Of a stretch of 64,000 nt of DNA, positions 19,072-27,895 are shown in pieces; the first letter of the stretch is position 1; every line of letters starts with the position of its first letter. The notes below the pieces were generated by a model. The model was not told the DNA's origin, did no database searches, and saw only the letters and a list, made by a program, of their open reading frames with translations. The stretch is from Pseudomonas koreensis. GTDB lineage: Bacteria > Pseudomonadota > Gammaproteobacteria > Pseudomonadales > Pseudomonadaceae. Location of the stretch: positions 558,001-622,000 of the forward strand of contig NZ_JAAQYM010000005.1 in NCBI RefSeq assembly GCF_012986595.1. The letters are read 5' to 3'. The position numbers were made by a program, and so were the translations under genes.

Positions 19072-19950
19072 CTAGCGCCGACGGCCGGTGATACGCACCC
19101 AGCCATCGCGATTGGCGATCGGGTCCAGATCGAAGTCCTGGGCATAGGCGGCAGCCACTTCTTCGCCCTGTTCGGCGAGGATGCCGGACAGCGCCAGACG
19201 ACCGCCGGACTTAACCAGGCCGGAGAGTTGCGGCGCGAGAGCGACCAACGGGCCGGCAAGAATGTTGGCTACCAATACGTCGGCCTGGACCTGCGGCAGG
19301 TCTTCCGGCAGGTACAGCGGGAACAGTTCTTCGGCAATGTTGTTGCGCCCGGCGTTGTCGCGCGAAGCTTCCAGCGCCTGCACATCGATGTCGGTACCGA
19401 CGGCTTCTTTCGCGCCGAGCAGCAGGGCGGCGATCGCCAGAATCCCTGAGCCGCAGCCGAAGTCCAGCACGTTGCAGCCCTTCAGGTCCTGACCGTCGAG
19501 CCATTCCAGGCACAGTGCGGTGGTCGGGTGCGTGCCGGTACCGAACGCCAGGCCCGGGTCGAGCAGCAGGTTGACCGCGTCAGGCTCCGGTGCGGCGTGC
19601 CAGCTCGGCACGATCCACAGGCGCTGGCCGAAACGCATTGGCTGGAAACCGTCCATCCAGCTGCGTTCCCAGTCCTGATCTTCGATGACTTCGCTGTGAT
19701 GCTCGGGCAGCGGGCTGCCGGTCAGCAGTTCCAGGTGCGCCAGCACCGGCGCAGGCTCGGTGCCGCCCTCGAACAGGGCCAGCAGGTGGGTGTGCGCCCA
19801 CAGTGGGGTGGTGTTGAGTTCCGGCTCGAAGATCGGTTGATCTTCGGCGTCCATGAAGGTCACCGAAACGGCGCCGACTTCAAGGAAAGCGTCTTCGTAG
19901 GTTTCGGCTTGTTCCGGGCTGATGGCGAGGCGTACTTGCAGCCAAGGCAT
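19072..19950 (-). CDS. prmA: Ribosomal protein L11 methyltransferase
   Basis: The 292-residue protein starts at the ATG at 19950 (MPWLQVRLAISPEQAETYEDAF), the usual N-terminus; the frame is open further upstream, outside the normal family length. PrmA trimethylates lysines and the N-terminus of ribosomal protein L11 using S-adenosylmethionine. The N-terminal substrate-recognition domain is followed by a class I methyltransferase domain with DPGLAFGTGTHPTT and the SAM-binding LDFGCGSGILAIAALLLGA. It lies in its conserved place next to the DUF3426 gene and the accBC operon. Confidence 0.95.
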   Translation of the reverse strand: MPWLQVRLAISPEQAETYEDAFLEVGAVSVTFMDAEDQPIFEPELNTTPLWAHTHLLALFEGGTEPAPVLAHLELLTGSPLPEHHSEVIEDQDWERSWMDGFQPMRFGQRLWIVPSWHAAPEPDAVNLLLDPGLAFGTGTHPTTALCLEWLDGQDLKGCNVLDFGCGSGILAIAALLLGAKEAVGTDIDVQALEASRDNAGRNNIAEELFPLYLPEDLPQVQADVLVANILAGPLVALAPQLSGLVKSGGRLALSGILAEQGEEVAAAYAQDFDLDPIANRDGWVRITGRRR

Positions 19951-20048
19951 GGCGGGCACCTTTGAAAAAATATGATTGCAGCCTAGCGGCCAGCGAGAAG
20001 CGCGCAAGTTTACGCGAGCGCGCGGCAGAACACGACCATGGCCGAAGA

Positions 20049-20129
20049 TCAAAAGATCGCAGCCTGCGGCAGCTCCTACAGGGGAATGCATCCTGAATGT
20101 AGGAGCTGCCGCAGGCTGCGATCTTTTGA
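20049..20129. repeat. REPIN-type inverted repeat, family A copy 1
   Basis: Two perfect 32-base arms (20049-20080 and 20098-20129) contain GATCGCAGCCTGCGGCAGCT and its complement, separated by 17 bases. The same core sequence recurs at 22665-22743. Confidence 0.85.
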
Positions 20130-20144
20130 CTTTGCTGCAGATAC

Positions 20145-20172
20145 AACAAAGCCGCCCGAAGGCGGCTTTGTT
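20145..20172 (-). terminator. Terminator-like hairpin after accC
   Basis: AACAAAGCCGCC and GGCGGCTTTGTT form a perfect 12-bp stem with loop CGAA, 18 bases beyond the accC stop codon. The T-rich tail is within the stem, so termination is likely but not certain. Confidence 0.65.
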
Positions 20173-20189
20173 GGGGGCAGGTTCGAAGC

Positions 20190-21548
20190 TTAGTGCTTAT
20201 CGCCAGCCAGCTTGTGCTCGAGGTAGTGAATGTTCACGCCCCCTTTGCAGAAGCCTTCGTCACGGGTCAGATCACGGTGCAGCGGGATGTTGGTCTTGAT
20301 CCCGTCCACCACGATTTCGTCCAGGGCATTGCGCATGCGGGCCATGGCTTCGTCGCGGGTGGCGCCGTAAGTGATCAGCTTGCCGATCAGCGAGTCGTAG
20401 TTCGGCGGAACCGCATAACCGCTGTACAGGTGCGAATCGACGCGAACGCCGTTGCCGCCTGGGGCGTGGAAATGCTTGACCGTACCCGGGCTCGGCATGA
20501 AGGTTTTCGGGTCTTCAGCGTTGATCCGGCACTCCAGCGAGTGACCGCGGATTACCACGTCATCCTGAGTGAACGACAGCTTGTTGCCAGCGGCGATGCT
20601 GAGCATCTCCTTGACGATGTCGATACCGGTGACCATTTCCGAAACCGGGTGCTCCACCTGAACACGGGTGTTCATTTCGATGAAGTAGAAACGACCGTTC
20701 TCGTACAGGAACTCGAACGTGCCGGCGCCACGGTAGCCGATGTCGATGCACGCCTTGACGCAGCGAGCCAGAACTTCCTGGCGGGCCTGCTCGTCGATGC
20801 CCGGTGCCGGCGCTTCTTCGAGAACCTTCTGGTGACGACGTTGCAGCGAGCAGTCGCGGTCACCCAGATGGATGGCGTGGCCTTGGCCGTCGGACAGTAC
20901 CTGAACTTCGACGTGACGTGGGTTGGTCAGGAATTTTTCCAGATAGACCATCGGGTTGCCGAACGCCGCGCCCGCTTCGGAGCGGGTCAGTTTCGCCGAG
21001 GCGATCAGGTCTTCTTCCTTGTGCACCACACGCATGCCGCGACCACCACCGCCGCCAGCGGCCTTGATGATCACCGGGTAGCCGACTTCACGACCGATGC
21101 GCAGCGCCGTTTCCTCGTCTTCCGGCAGCGGGCCGTCAGAACCTGGAACGGTAGGTACGCCCGCTTCGATCATCGCGTGCTTGGCCGATACCTTGTCGCC
21201 CATCAGGCGAATGGTGTCGGCTTTCGGGCCGATGAAGGCGAAACCGGAGTTCTCGACCTGCTCGGCGAAGTCGGCATTTTCCGCGAGGAAACCGTAGCCT
21301 GGGTGAATGGCGGTGGCGCCAGTCACTTCAGCAGCAGCGATGATGGCCGGAATGTGCAGGTAGGACTGAGCGGCAGACGCCGGGCCGATGCAGACGGATT
21401 CGTCTGCCAGACCCAGGTGCATCAGCTCTTTGTCGGCCTTGGAGTAAACGGCGACGGTCTTGATGCCCATCTCTTTGCAGGCACGCAGAATCCGCAGGGC
21501 GATCTCACCGCGGTTAGCGATCAGAACTTTTTCCAACTTCGCAGTCAT
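20190..21548 (-). CDS. accC: Biotin carboxylase subunit of acetyl-CoA carboxylase
   Basis: The 452-residue protein starts at the ATG at 21548 (MTAKLEKVLIANRGEIALRIL), with GGAG about 8 bases upstream. It carboxylates the biotin on AccB using ATP and bicarbonate, the first half-reaction of malonyl-CoA formation for fatty acid synthesis. The ATP-grasp glycine loop KAAGGGGGRGMR and the conserved HLGDRDCSLQRRHQK, EMNTRVQVEHPVSE and ECRINAEDP blocks are present. It lies 17 bases downstream of accB in an accB-accC operon. Confidence 0.97.
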   Translation of the reverse strand: MTAKLEKVLIANRGEIALRILRACKEMGIKTVAVYSKADKELMHLGLADESVCIGPASAAQSYLHIPAIIAAAEVTGATAIHPGYGFLAENADFAEQVENSGFAFIGPKADTIRLMGDKVSAKHAMIEAGVPTVPGSDGPLPEDEETALRIGREVGYPVIIKAAGGGGGRGMRVVHKEEDLIASAKLTRSEAGAAFGNPMVYLEKFLTNPRHVEVQVLSDGQGHAIHLGDRDCSLQRRHQKVLEEAPAPGIDEQARQEVLARCVKACIDIGYRGAGTFEFLYENGRFYFIEMNTRVQVEHPVSEMVTGIDIVKEMLSIAAGNKLSFTQDDVVIRGHSLECRINAEDPKTFMPSPGTVKHFHAPGGNGVRVDSHLYSGYAVPPNYDSLIGKLITYGATRDEAMARMRNALDEIVVDGIKTNIPLHRDLTRDEGFCKGGVNIHYLEHKLAGDKH

Positions 21549-21565
21549 CAAAGGCTCTCCGCAGT

Positions 21566-22027
21566 TCAAACGATGGTGAACAGCGGTTGGTCGTACTCAA
21601 CCGGCTGGCCGTCTTCGACGAGGATGGATTCGATCACACCGCTGGTTTCAGCTTCGATGTGGTTCATCATCTTCATGGCTTCGACGATGCACAGGGTGTC
21701 GCCTTTCTTCACGGTCTGGCCGACTTCAACGAAGGCTGGCGAGGTTGGCGAAGACTTGCGGTAGAAGGTGCCTACCATTGGCGAGCGGGCCACGGTGCCG
21801 TTCAGCGCAGGTGCAGCAGCGGCAGCCGGGGCGGCGGCAACTGGAGCGGCAGCGGCGGCAGGAGCAGCAGCCGGTGCTTGCATCGGCGCAGGTGCGTAGT
21901 ACTGCTGAGCCGGGGTCTTGCTGTGGCGGCTGATGCGAACGGACTCTTCGCCTTCCTTGATCTCGAGCTCGTCGATGCCGGACTCTTCCAGCAATTCGAT
22001 CAGTTTCTTAACTTTACGGATATCCAT
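21566..22027 (-). CDS. accB: Biotin carboxyl carrier protein of acetyl-CoA carboxylase
   Basis: The 153-residue protein carries the biotin attachment site VEAMKMMNHIE with the modified lysine at K119 in the C-terminal biotinyl domain. A short N-terminal domain (MDIRKVKKLIELLEESGIDELEI) is joined by an Ala/Pro-rich flexible linker at ~45-75, as in E. coli AccB. It delivers carboxybiotin to the AccA/AccD carboxyltransferase. It lies between aroQ (24 bases) and accC (17 bases), all on one strand. Confidence 0.97.
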   Translation of the reverse strand: MDIRKVKKLIELLEESGIDELEIKEGEESVRISRHSKTPAQQYYAPAPMQAPAAAPAAAAAPVAAAPAAAAAPALNGTVARSPMVGTFYRKSSPTSPAFVEVGQTVKKGDTLCIVEAMKMMNHIEAETSGVIESILVEDGQPVEYDQPLFTIV

Positions 22028-22051
22028 GAATCATCAACTCCCAAGGGTCGG

Positions 22052-22507
22052 TCAGGGGCGTATAGCTTGTTGTTCAAGCTGCTCTAGTGCGGCCTCCAAG
22101 GCCAGTCGGTAACCGCTGGCGCCAAGGCCGCAGATCACTCCCACCGCTACGTCGGAGAAGTAAGAGTGATGGCGGAAAGGTTCGCGTTTGTGCACGTTGG
22201 ACAAATGCACTTCGATGAATGGGATGCTCACTCCCAGCAGCGCGTCACGTAATGCGACACTTGTGTGCGTAAAAGCCGCTGGATTGATCAGGATGAAATC
22301 CACACCTTCGCCGCGTGCGGCGTGGATGCGGTCGATCAATTCATACTCGGCATTGCTCTGCAGATGCAGCAGATGATGGCCGGCTTCACGGGCGCGCCGC
22401 TCCAGGTCCTGATTGATCTGCGCCAGGGTCGTTGACCCATAGGTGCCCGGTTCGCGGGTGCCGAGCAGGTTCAGGTTGGGGCCGTGCAGCACCAGTAGCG
22501 TTGCCAT
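22052..22507 (-). CDS. aroQ: Type II 3-dehydroquinate dehydratase
   Basis: The 151-residue protein starts at the ATG at 22507 (MATLLVLHGPNLNLLGTREP). AAGGAA lies 8 bases upstream; the ATG two codons earlier would overlap this site. It dehydrates 3-dehydroquinate to 3-dehydroshikimate in the shikimate pathway. The family motifs are complete: GPNLNLLGTREPGTYG with the catalytic tyrosine, LINPAAFTHTSVALRDAL, and EVHLSNVHKREPFRHHS with the catalytic histidine. It heads the aroQ-accB-accC cluster. Confidence 0.96.
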   Translation of the reverse strand: MATLLVLHGPNLNLLGTREPGTYGSTTLAQINQDLERRAREAGHHLLHLQSNAEYELIDRIHAARGEGVDFILINPAAFTHTSVALRDALLGVSIPFIEVHLSNVHKREPFRHHSYFSDVAVGVICGLGASGYRLALEAALEQLEQQAIRP

Positions 22508-22664
22508 CTGCATGTTCCTTGTTATGAATGAGCAGTCGTCAGAACCCGGCGACTATGCCGCAAAGGCTTTGTGACTGTCCAGTTCTCTGCAATAGCCAGC
22601 ACGATGACCGATGTTTGCGCGAAATTTGTGACTGAGTGATTTGATCCGGTCACTCATCTCGTCC

Positions 22665-22743
22665 TGTTGGAGCTGCCGAAGGCTGCGATCTTTTTGTTTT
22701 TAGAAGCAAGATCAAAGGATCGCAGCCTTCGGCAGCTCCTACA
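22665..22743. repeat. REPIN-type inverted repeat, family A copy 2
   Basis: The arms contain GGAGCTGCCGAAGGCTGCGA and its complement, with one mismatch at the outer end (TGTTGG against TGTAGG) and small loop differences. It shares its core with 20049-20129 and fills part of the aroQ-ctpL gap. Confidence 0.8.
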
Positions 22744-22753
22744 GCGGTTGGTG

Positions 22754-24700
22754 TCAGACGCGGAAGGCCTGCACCGCTGTATGCAGTTGCCCACCCAATA
22801 CCAGCAGATTCTCCCCCTGTTCGCGACCTTCGCCGATGCGCAGCAGGTTATCCCCGCCCAACTGATGGATCCGCTCACTGTGATCGCGAATCTCGCTGAC
22901 CGCGCCGCTTTGCTGGGCGGTGATGTCGGCGATGCGGATCGCCGTGTCGGAAATGGTCTGGATCGCGCCGACGATTTTATCCAGCGCGCCGTCCGCCGCT
23001 TGCGCCTGGTTGGCGGTGGCTTCGGCGTGTTCGACCTGGGCGCGCATGCCTTCGACCGATTGTCGGGCGGCGCTTTGCAGGCCGGCGATCAGGGTCTGGA
23101 TTTCCGCCGTGGCGCCTGCCGTGCGTTGCGCCAGTGAGCGCACTTCCTCGGCCACCACCGCAAAACCCCGACCCATTTCCCCGGCGCGCGCCGCTTCAAT
23201 GGCGGCGTTGAGTGCCAGCAGGTTGGTCTGATCGGCGATCGAGCGGATCACCGTCAGCACGCCGCCGATGGTCGCCGACTCTTCGGCCAGGTGTTCGATC
23301 ATCTGCGCGTTGCCTTGTACTTCGCCGACCAATGCGTGCAGCCCGGTCAGGCTCTGGCCGATCACGGTTTGTCCGTGCTCCACGGCCAGGCCGGCATGGC
23401 GGCTGGCATCCGCGGCCTGACGCGCATCGCCCGCCACTTGTTGAATCGTGGCCTCCAGTTCGCCCAGAGAATCGCGAATCAGCGCGGTATCCCCAGCTTG
23501 ATGCTCGGCGCCGGAGTGCAGGTCGTTGCTCAGTTCGGCCAGCGTGCGGCTGCTGCCGGCGACCTGTTCGGCGTTGCCGCGAATCGTCCCGACCAGATCC
23601 ACCAGGTACGCACGCAGACGATTGAGCGATGCTTCGATGTCATGCAGTTCGCGGTTGGTCTTGCCCAGATGAATGTCGCGACTGAAATCACCTTCAGCCC
23701 AGGTCGACAGCGCCGGGGCAAGGTTGGTCAGGGTGCGCGCCAGGCGCCGCTGCAAGGTGTCGATCAGCAGCGCGATCAACAGGATTAGGCCGATCATCAC
23801 GCCTTGCATCAGCCGCACTTCGCCCTGGATCTGCCCGTGCTGGGCGCGCACCACTGGCTCGAGACCGGCGATGGCCTGCTGCACGGCGGCGATCTTCAGG
23901 TGCGTGGCGGTGCTCAGCTCCGTGCGTTTCTGGATCAGCTCGCGGGTGCGTTGCAGCTCCGCCGGGTAGCGAACCAGCAGGCTGTTGAGTTCGCGTTTGA
24001 TGCCGACGCCGGCGTCTTCGGCAGCGGCTTTTTCAGTGCTTTCGATGCCCATCATCGCCGCGAAATCATCGCTGCCGGACTCATTCTTGGCGACCACGCC
24101 GAGCAGGGGCAGGGCGTCGATGGCCTGGGCCTGCGTGCGGATGCTGGCGACTTCGCGCTCGACGTCGGCGGCCAGCTCACTGCGGCCGCTGCTGACCAGT
24201 TTGTCGCGGGCCAGCGACAGTTTGCCCAAATGCTGCGAAGCGACGAGCAGCGGCGTCAGGTAGGTCGCGTTGCCGTTGGCGTAGGTGTTCAACTGGTCGA
24301 GGCTGGCGCTTAGTTCGCGTTCGGCCTGCAGCAGCAGCGCTTGCGGATCGCCGGCCAGTTTGCCGGCGGCGAGCAGGTCGGTCTTGCTGAATTCTTCGAG
24401 GCTCGACAGGCTCGGGCGCAGGGTTTCGGCCAGCGCCGGCGGCAGTTCGCCGAGTTCTAGCTGCAAGCCGTCGATGGCCTGGCTGGCGCTGCTCAGGCGC
24501 AGGGCGTCGCCGCTGCCGAGGTAATCCTCGACGTTGCGCGCCACGTCATTCTGAAATTGCTGCGACAGACTCAGGTAGCGCTCCATCAACAGGTACGGCC
24601 GCTCCAGGGCTTTTTGCGACCACCACAGCGTCGCGCCGAGGGCCACGCAGACGGCGACCAGCAGCAGAGTGTTGAGATTGGTGAGCAACTTCAGGCGCAT
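22754..24700 (-). CDS. ctpL: Methyl-accepting chemotaxis protein, CtpL-like
   Basis: The 648-residue protein starts at the ATG at 24700 (MRLKLLTNLNTLLLVAVCVALG). It has a membrane segment at ~8-28, a large helical periplasmic domain to ~300, a second membrane segment (VMIGLILLIALLID), a HAMP-type linker and a C-terminal signalling domain with the conserved hairpin IADQTNLLALNAAIEAARAGEMGRGFAVVAEEVRSLA. In PAO1 the transducer at this place is CtpL, which mediates chemotaxis to low inorganic phosphate through the binding protein PstS. The symbol rests on position and general architecture; the ligand of this protein is not shown by the sequence. A second translation start 4 codons upstream (24712) is possible. 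Confidence 0.85.
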   Translation of the reverse strand: MRLKLLTNLNTLLLVAVCVALGATLWWSQKALERPYLLMERYLSLSQQFQNDVARNVEDYLGSGDALRLSSASQAIDGLQLELGELPPALAETLRPSLSSLEEFSKTDLLAAGKLAGDPQALLLQAERELSASLDQLNTYANGNATYLTPLLVASQHLGKLSLARDKLVSSGRSELAADVEREVASIRTQAQAIDALPLLGVVAKNESGSDDFAAMMGIESTEKAAAEDAGVGIKRELNSLLVRYPAELQRTRELIQKRTELSTATHLKIAAVQQAIAGLEPVVRAQHGQIQGEVRLMQGVMIGLILLIALLIDTLQRRLARTLTNLAPALSTWAEGDFSRDIHLGKTNRELHDIEASLNRLRAYLVDLVGTIRGNAEQVAGSSRTLAELSNDLHSGAEHQAGDTALIRDSLGELEATIQQVAGDARQAADASRHAGLAVEHGQTVIGQSLTGLHALVGEVQGNAQMIEHLAEESATIGGVLTVIRSIADQTNLLALNAAIEAARAGEMGRGFAVVAEEVRSLAQRTAGATAEIQTLIAGLQSAARQSVEGMRAQVEHAEATANQAQAADGALDKIVGAIQTISDTAIRIADITAQQSGAVSEIRDHSERIHQLGGDNLLRIGEGREQGENLLVLGGQLHTAVQAFRV

Positions 24701-24751
24701 GACGGTTACCAACGGCAGAAATGGTAAGCGCCTGAATTTATTGCGGTTCTG

Positions 24752-26422
24752 TTACAGGGTTATGACCGAGTCAGTGGAATCCGATGAAAAAGTGGCACTT
24801 TGCTTTGAGTCGCGCGCGGTCTGCACTCGATTGCGTCCGGCGCCCTTGGCGCGGTACAGCGCTTCGTCGGCCTGGCTGGCCATCATCAGGCTGTCGGAGT
24901 CCTCGCGCATTTCCACCACGCCGGCGCTGAAGGTGCACCACAAATCCTGCGGCTGGGCCGGGTAGTGAATTTCGGCGAAGCGCTGGCGGATCTCGTCGAG
25001 CACTTTGTGCGCGGCTTCTATATCGGTGTCGGGCATGACGATGGCGAATTCTTCGCCGCCGTAACGGCCGATGAAATCGGTCTTGCGCAGGCGTTGCTTG
25101 AGGAACAGCGCAAGGCTTTTGATCACGCGGTCGCCCATGGGGTGACCGTGGCTGTCGTTGACCCGTTTGAAGTGGTCGATGTCGAGCATGGCAAAGCTCA
25201 GCGGCTTGTTCTCGCGGCGGGCGCGGAACGAGCAGTCTTCGAGCAATTGCAGGATGTGCGTGTGGTTGTACAGGCCGGTGAGGCTGTCGCGGACCATCCG
25301 TGCCTTCAGATTGCGCGCGCGGGCGGCGCGGTTGCGCACGGTGGTAATCAGGTGCCGTGGCTTGATTGGCTTGGTCAGGAAGTCATCGCCGCCTTCGCTC
25401 ATGGCGTCGAGCTGCTTGTCCAGATCATCTTCGGCCGACAGGTAAATGATCGGCACGCTGACGTAACGATCGTTGTGGCGAATGACCTTGGCCAGCTCGG
25501 TGCCGGTGCAGGCCGGCATGTACATGTCGAGGATGATCAGGTCCGGCTGAAAATCTGCCAGTTCGGCCATCGCCTGGATCGGTTCGATCAGGGTGCGGGT
25601 GACGATCCCGGCGCTGTTGAGCAGGCGCTCGGTGTGCAAGGCCTGGGCGCGGGAGTCGTCAATGATCAGCACTTTATAAGGCTCGTACTGGGCGACGCAG
25701 GTCAGGACTTCGATCTTCTCCAGCAGGCTCGACGCTTCGAGGGTGCCGGTGAGGAATTCCTGGCCGCCGGCGCGCACCGCAGCGAGGCGGGTCGGGGTGT
25801 CGGTTTCGTGCAGACTGAAGAACAGCAGCGGCAGCGGTTCTTCCAGACCCACTTGCGCTTCGGCGGCAAGTTGCAGGCCGACGCCGGGCCCGCTGAAATC
25901 CACGTCCATGACGATCGCGGCCGGCAAACGCTCGACCATCGAGGAGCGAAACGCCGACACACTGTCCAGCGCCTGGGCGGTCAGGCCGAAGAATTCCAGT
26001 TGTTTGGCCAGCCGCTCGGCGCGGTCGTGATCCTGCAGCAACACATAGATCGGTTTGCGCAGCGGCGGCAGAAAGGTCTGGTCGAGCTGGTCACCATGAC
26101 GCAGGCCGGTGCGCGACAGGCGTTGCATCAAGCGATTGAGATCGGTGATCAGGCCACTGCTCAGACGGCCGCGATTGGCATCGACGGCGTCCAGCGACTG
26201 GCTGATGTGGTGGGCCAGTTGCGTGTGCTCAGGCTGTTCGAAGCGCTCGGCAAAACGCAGCAGGCGCAGGTTGGCCTCGCTCAGTTCGGCGAGGTCGGCA
26301 GTGGACCACTCACTGCGTTGCAGGCGTTGCCATATCTCAAGAATCTGACGTGCCTGATGAATTACCCGCTGGGCAAAGTGGTGCTTGAGGCGCTCACGGC
26401 TGGGGTCTTCTGGCTCGGTCAT
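24752..26422 (-). CDS. gcbA: Diguanylate cyclase GcbA
   Basis: The 556-residue protein makes the second messenger c-di-GMP. Domain order: an N-terminal helical region (~1-130), a degenerate receiver (~130-245), a canonical receiver with LIILDMYMPACTG (~250-370), and a GGDEF domain with the active motif GGEEF at 455-459. The inhibitory I-site RKTD lies five residues before it. It matches P. fluorescens Pf0-1 GcbA, known to promote surface attachment, and PA4843 in PAO1. It lies in the PAO1 place next to ctpL, 51 bases away. The Shine-Dalgarno site is poor at the chosen ATG, but the N-terminus is the usual one. Downstream effects are expected through biofilm effectors that are not in this window. 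Confidence 0.9.
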   Translation of the reverse strand: MTEPEDPSRERLKHHFAQRVIHQARQILEIWQRLQRSEWSTADLAELSEANLRLLRFAERFEQPEHTQLAHHISQSLDAVDANRGRLSSGLITDLNRLMQRLSRTGLRHGDQLDQTFLPPLRKPIYVLLQDHDRAERLAKQLEFFGLTAQALDSVSAFRSSMVERLPAAIVMDVDFSGPGVGLQLAAEAQVGLEEPLPLLFFSLHETDTPTRLAAVRAGGQEFLTGTLEASSLLEKIEVLTCVAQYEPYKVLIIDDSRAQALHTERLLNSAGIVTRTLIEPIQAMAELADFQPDLIILDMYMPACTGTELAKVIRHNDRYVSVPIIYLSAEDDLDKQLDAMSEGGDDFLTKPIKPRHLITTVRNRAARARNLKARMVRDSLTGLYNHTHILQLLEDCSFRARRENKPLSFAMLDIDHFKRVNDSHGHPMGDRVIKSLALFLKQRLRKTDFIGRYGGEEFAIVMPDTDIEAAHKVLDEIRQRFAEIHYPAQPQDLWCTFSAGVVEMREDSDSLMMASQADEALYRAKGAGRNRVQTARDSKQSATFSSDSTDSVITL

Positions 26423-26746
26423 ATCCTGACTACTAGTTAGGGTGCATGCTGAGATCGACTGGTGGCTCTATGCTAGCACCTCTTTTCCCTTATATGAGTG
26501 TCGTGCGTCAATAATCTGCGGTGCGGCACAATTCAGTTCATGACCGGGTGGTTTTATTTTTGACCTCGTCGTCGGTCAAGTCGCCGTATGCCGGGCGCTT
26601 AAGGACGTTTCCTGTCGTTTCTGACGACTTTTCTCATGCCGGGTCAGGCGCTGTCCTTCAGCCGCTTCTGATTTTTCTTCAGCCTCTTTCACATGCATTC
26701 CGGACAGGTAGGGTTAAGGGATTCCCCTAGAGGCTGCCTTGCCGAC
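26423..26746. other. Divergent intergenic region between gcbA and the T6SS module
   Basis: No convincing gene is present. The region must hold promoters for both directions. It contains an inverted repeat TTGACC-N8-GGTCAA at 26560-26579 and otherwise no recognisable element. Confidence 0.5.
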
Positions 26747-27895
26747 ATGAGCCAGTGTTTCACCGAGCACACCACTGACGAACAACGCCTGAACCACAAC
26801 ACCAGACCCGTGGCCGACTGCGAGTGCCGCGAAGAATGGCTGTATGGCGACAGGCTGCAGGTTACTGAGGTGCCAGTGTTGACGTGCCAGTGTCTATGGC
26901 GCGCCTACCAACAAGCGGCCGAGAGAATCGTCGCCCCTGAAGGCGTTTTGATTGCCGATCCCGTTGCCCGCAACCGGGCGATCAACGCGGCCTATGCCCG
27001 CCTGTGGCAACACGATCCGCGGTTCCAGTGGGCGGGTCTGGCGGCGTTCGCCTCCAAGCAGGTGGGCTGTGGGTTGCTGCATGCGGCAGACAGCATCGAC
27101 CGTATTCGTGCCGAGCATGAGGCGCGGCAGCGGGTGCGGGATGGCCGTCGCGAGCACGGATTGCTGACTCCGGAAAAAATGCCTGAACAGGCCGTTGCGT
27201 TACGCGAGTACGACGAAGCCCGGGCACGCAATCCCGTGCCGTCCGTGGATTTTCGCGCCCCAGGCGAAGCATTGTCTCTGGTGCAGCAACAGTTCCGGCA
27301 TGTGTACGACATGATGGCGCTGGGCAATACCACGCTGTTTCTGGATGTTTATCCGTTGCATCAGTTTTATGCGGTGCGTGGGTTGCAGGAGCTGAAGATG
27401 TGTCTTGGTGAGCGGAAAAAAATATATGGGCACACCAGGTTTCCGGTGCTTTGGCCGGTCGGCCAGCAAACACTTGAATTCGGAAAGCGCTTTCCAGAAG
27501 TTCTGAAAGCCTTTGAGTCGATCGAGGCAGGGAATATTGCCGAAAGCGTAGAGCATCTGGCGCGGCACGAGCAACGAAACATTCTTCAGCCAACCATCTA
27601 CGAAAACCGTCATCTGGTGGCGCTGTTACGCAGCAATCATTTTGCCTACGTGACAGGCTTTCCTTCAGGTGTCGCTCAGGCCATCGAGTTGACCCTTACC
27701 AGCCAATGCCGGCGTGTCGAGGATGGTCGCACCATCAGTTTCGGCAGTAACCCGTTGGCGGATTTGTCCGATATCAATCAGCGAATGGCGTTCGTGCTTC
27801 GGGCAGCGGCTCGGTTTGATCAGATGCTCAATGACGGAAACCGAGCGGCACTCGCGCAATCCATTGGTGAAATCGCTGTCATGGCGGGTGCTTGA
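26747..27895 (+). CDS. DUF2515 family protein, T6SS-module member
   Basis: The protein has 382 residues from the ATG at 26747; the frame is open for 18 more codons upstream with no better site. The segment NRAINAAYARLWQHDPRFQWAGLAAFASKQVGCG resembles DUF2515 (YppC-like) proteins, and a later FLDVYPLHQFY block fits the same family. No signal peptide or membrane segment is seen; two cysteine-containing clusters (CECREEW, CQCLW) lie near the N-terminus. Function is unknown. It overlaps the next gene by one base (TGATG) and heads a four-gene set containing hcp. A role as a T6SS-delivered effector or as an adaptor is an inference from context only. Confidence 0.7.
   Translation: MSQCFTEHTTDEQRLNHNTRPVADCECREEWLYGDRLQVTEVPVLTCQCLWRAYQQAAERIVAPEGVLIADPVARNRAINAAYARLWQHDPRFQWAGLAAFASKQVGCGLLHAADSIDRIRAEHEARQRVRDGRREHGLLTPEKMPEQAVALREYDEARARNPVPSVDFRAPGEALSLVQQQFRHVYDMMALGNTTLFLDVYPLHQFYAVRGLQELKMCLGERKKIYGHTRFPVLWPVGQQTLEFGKRFPEVLKAFESIEAGNIAESVEHLARHEQRNILQPTIYENRHLVALLRSNHFAYVTGFPSGVAQAIELTLTSQCRRVEDGRTISFGSNPLADLSDINQRMAFVLRAAARFDQMLNDGNRAALAQSIGEIAVMAGA

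Noticed and set aside
19951..20091. Longer prmA start reaching into the REPIN
   Set aside because: The extra 47 residues come from repeat DNA; the ATG at 19950 gives the family N-terminus.
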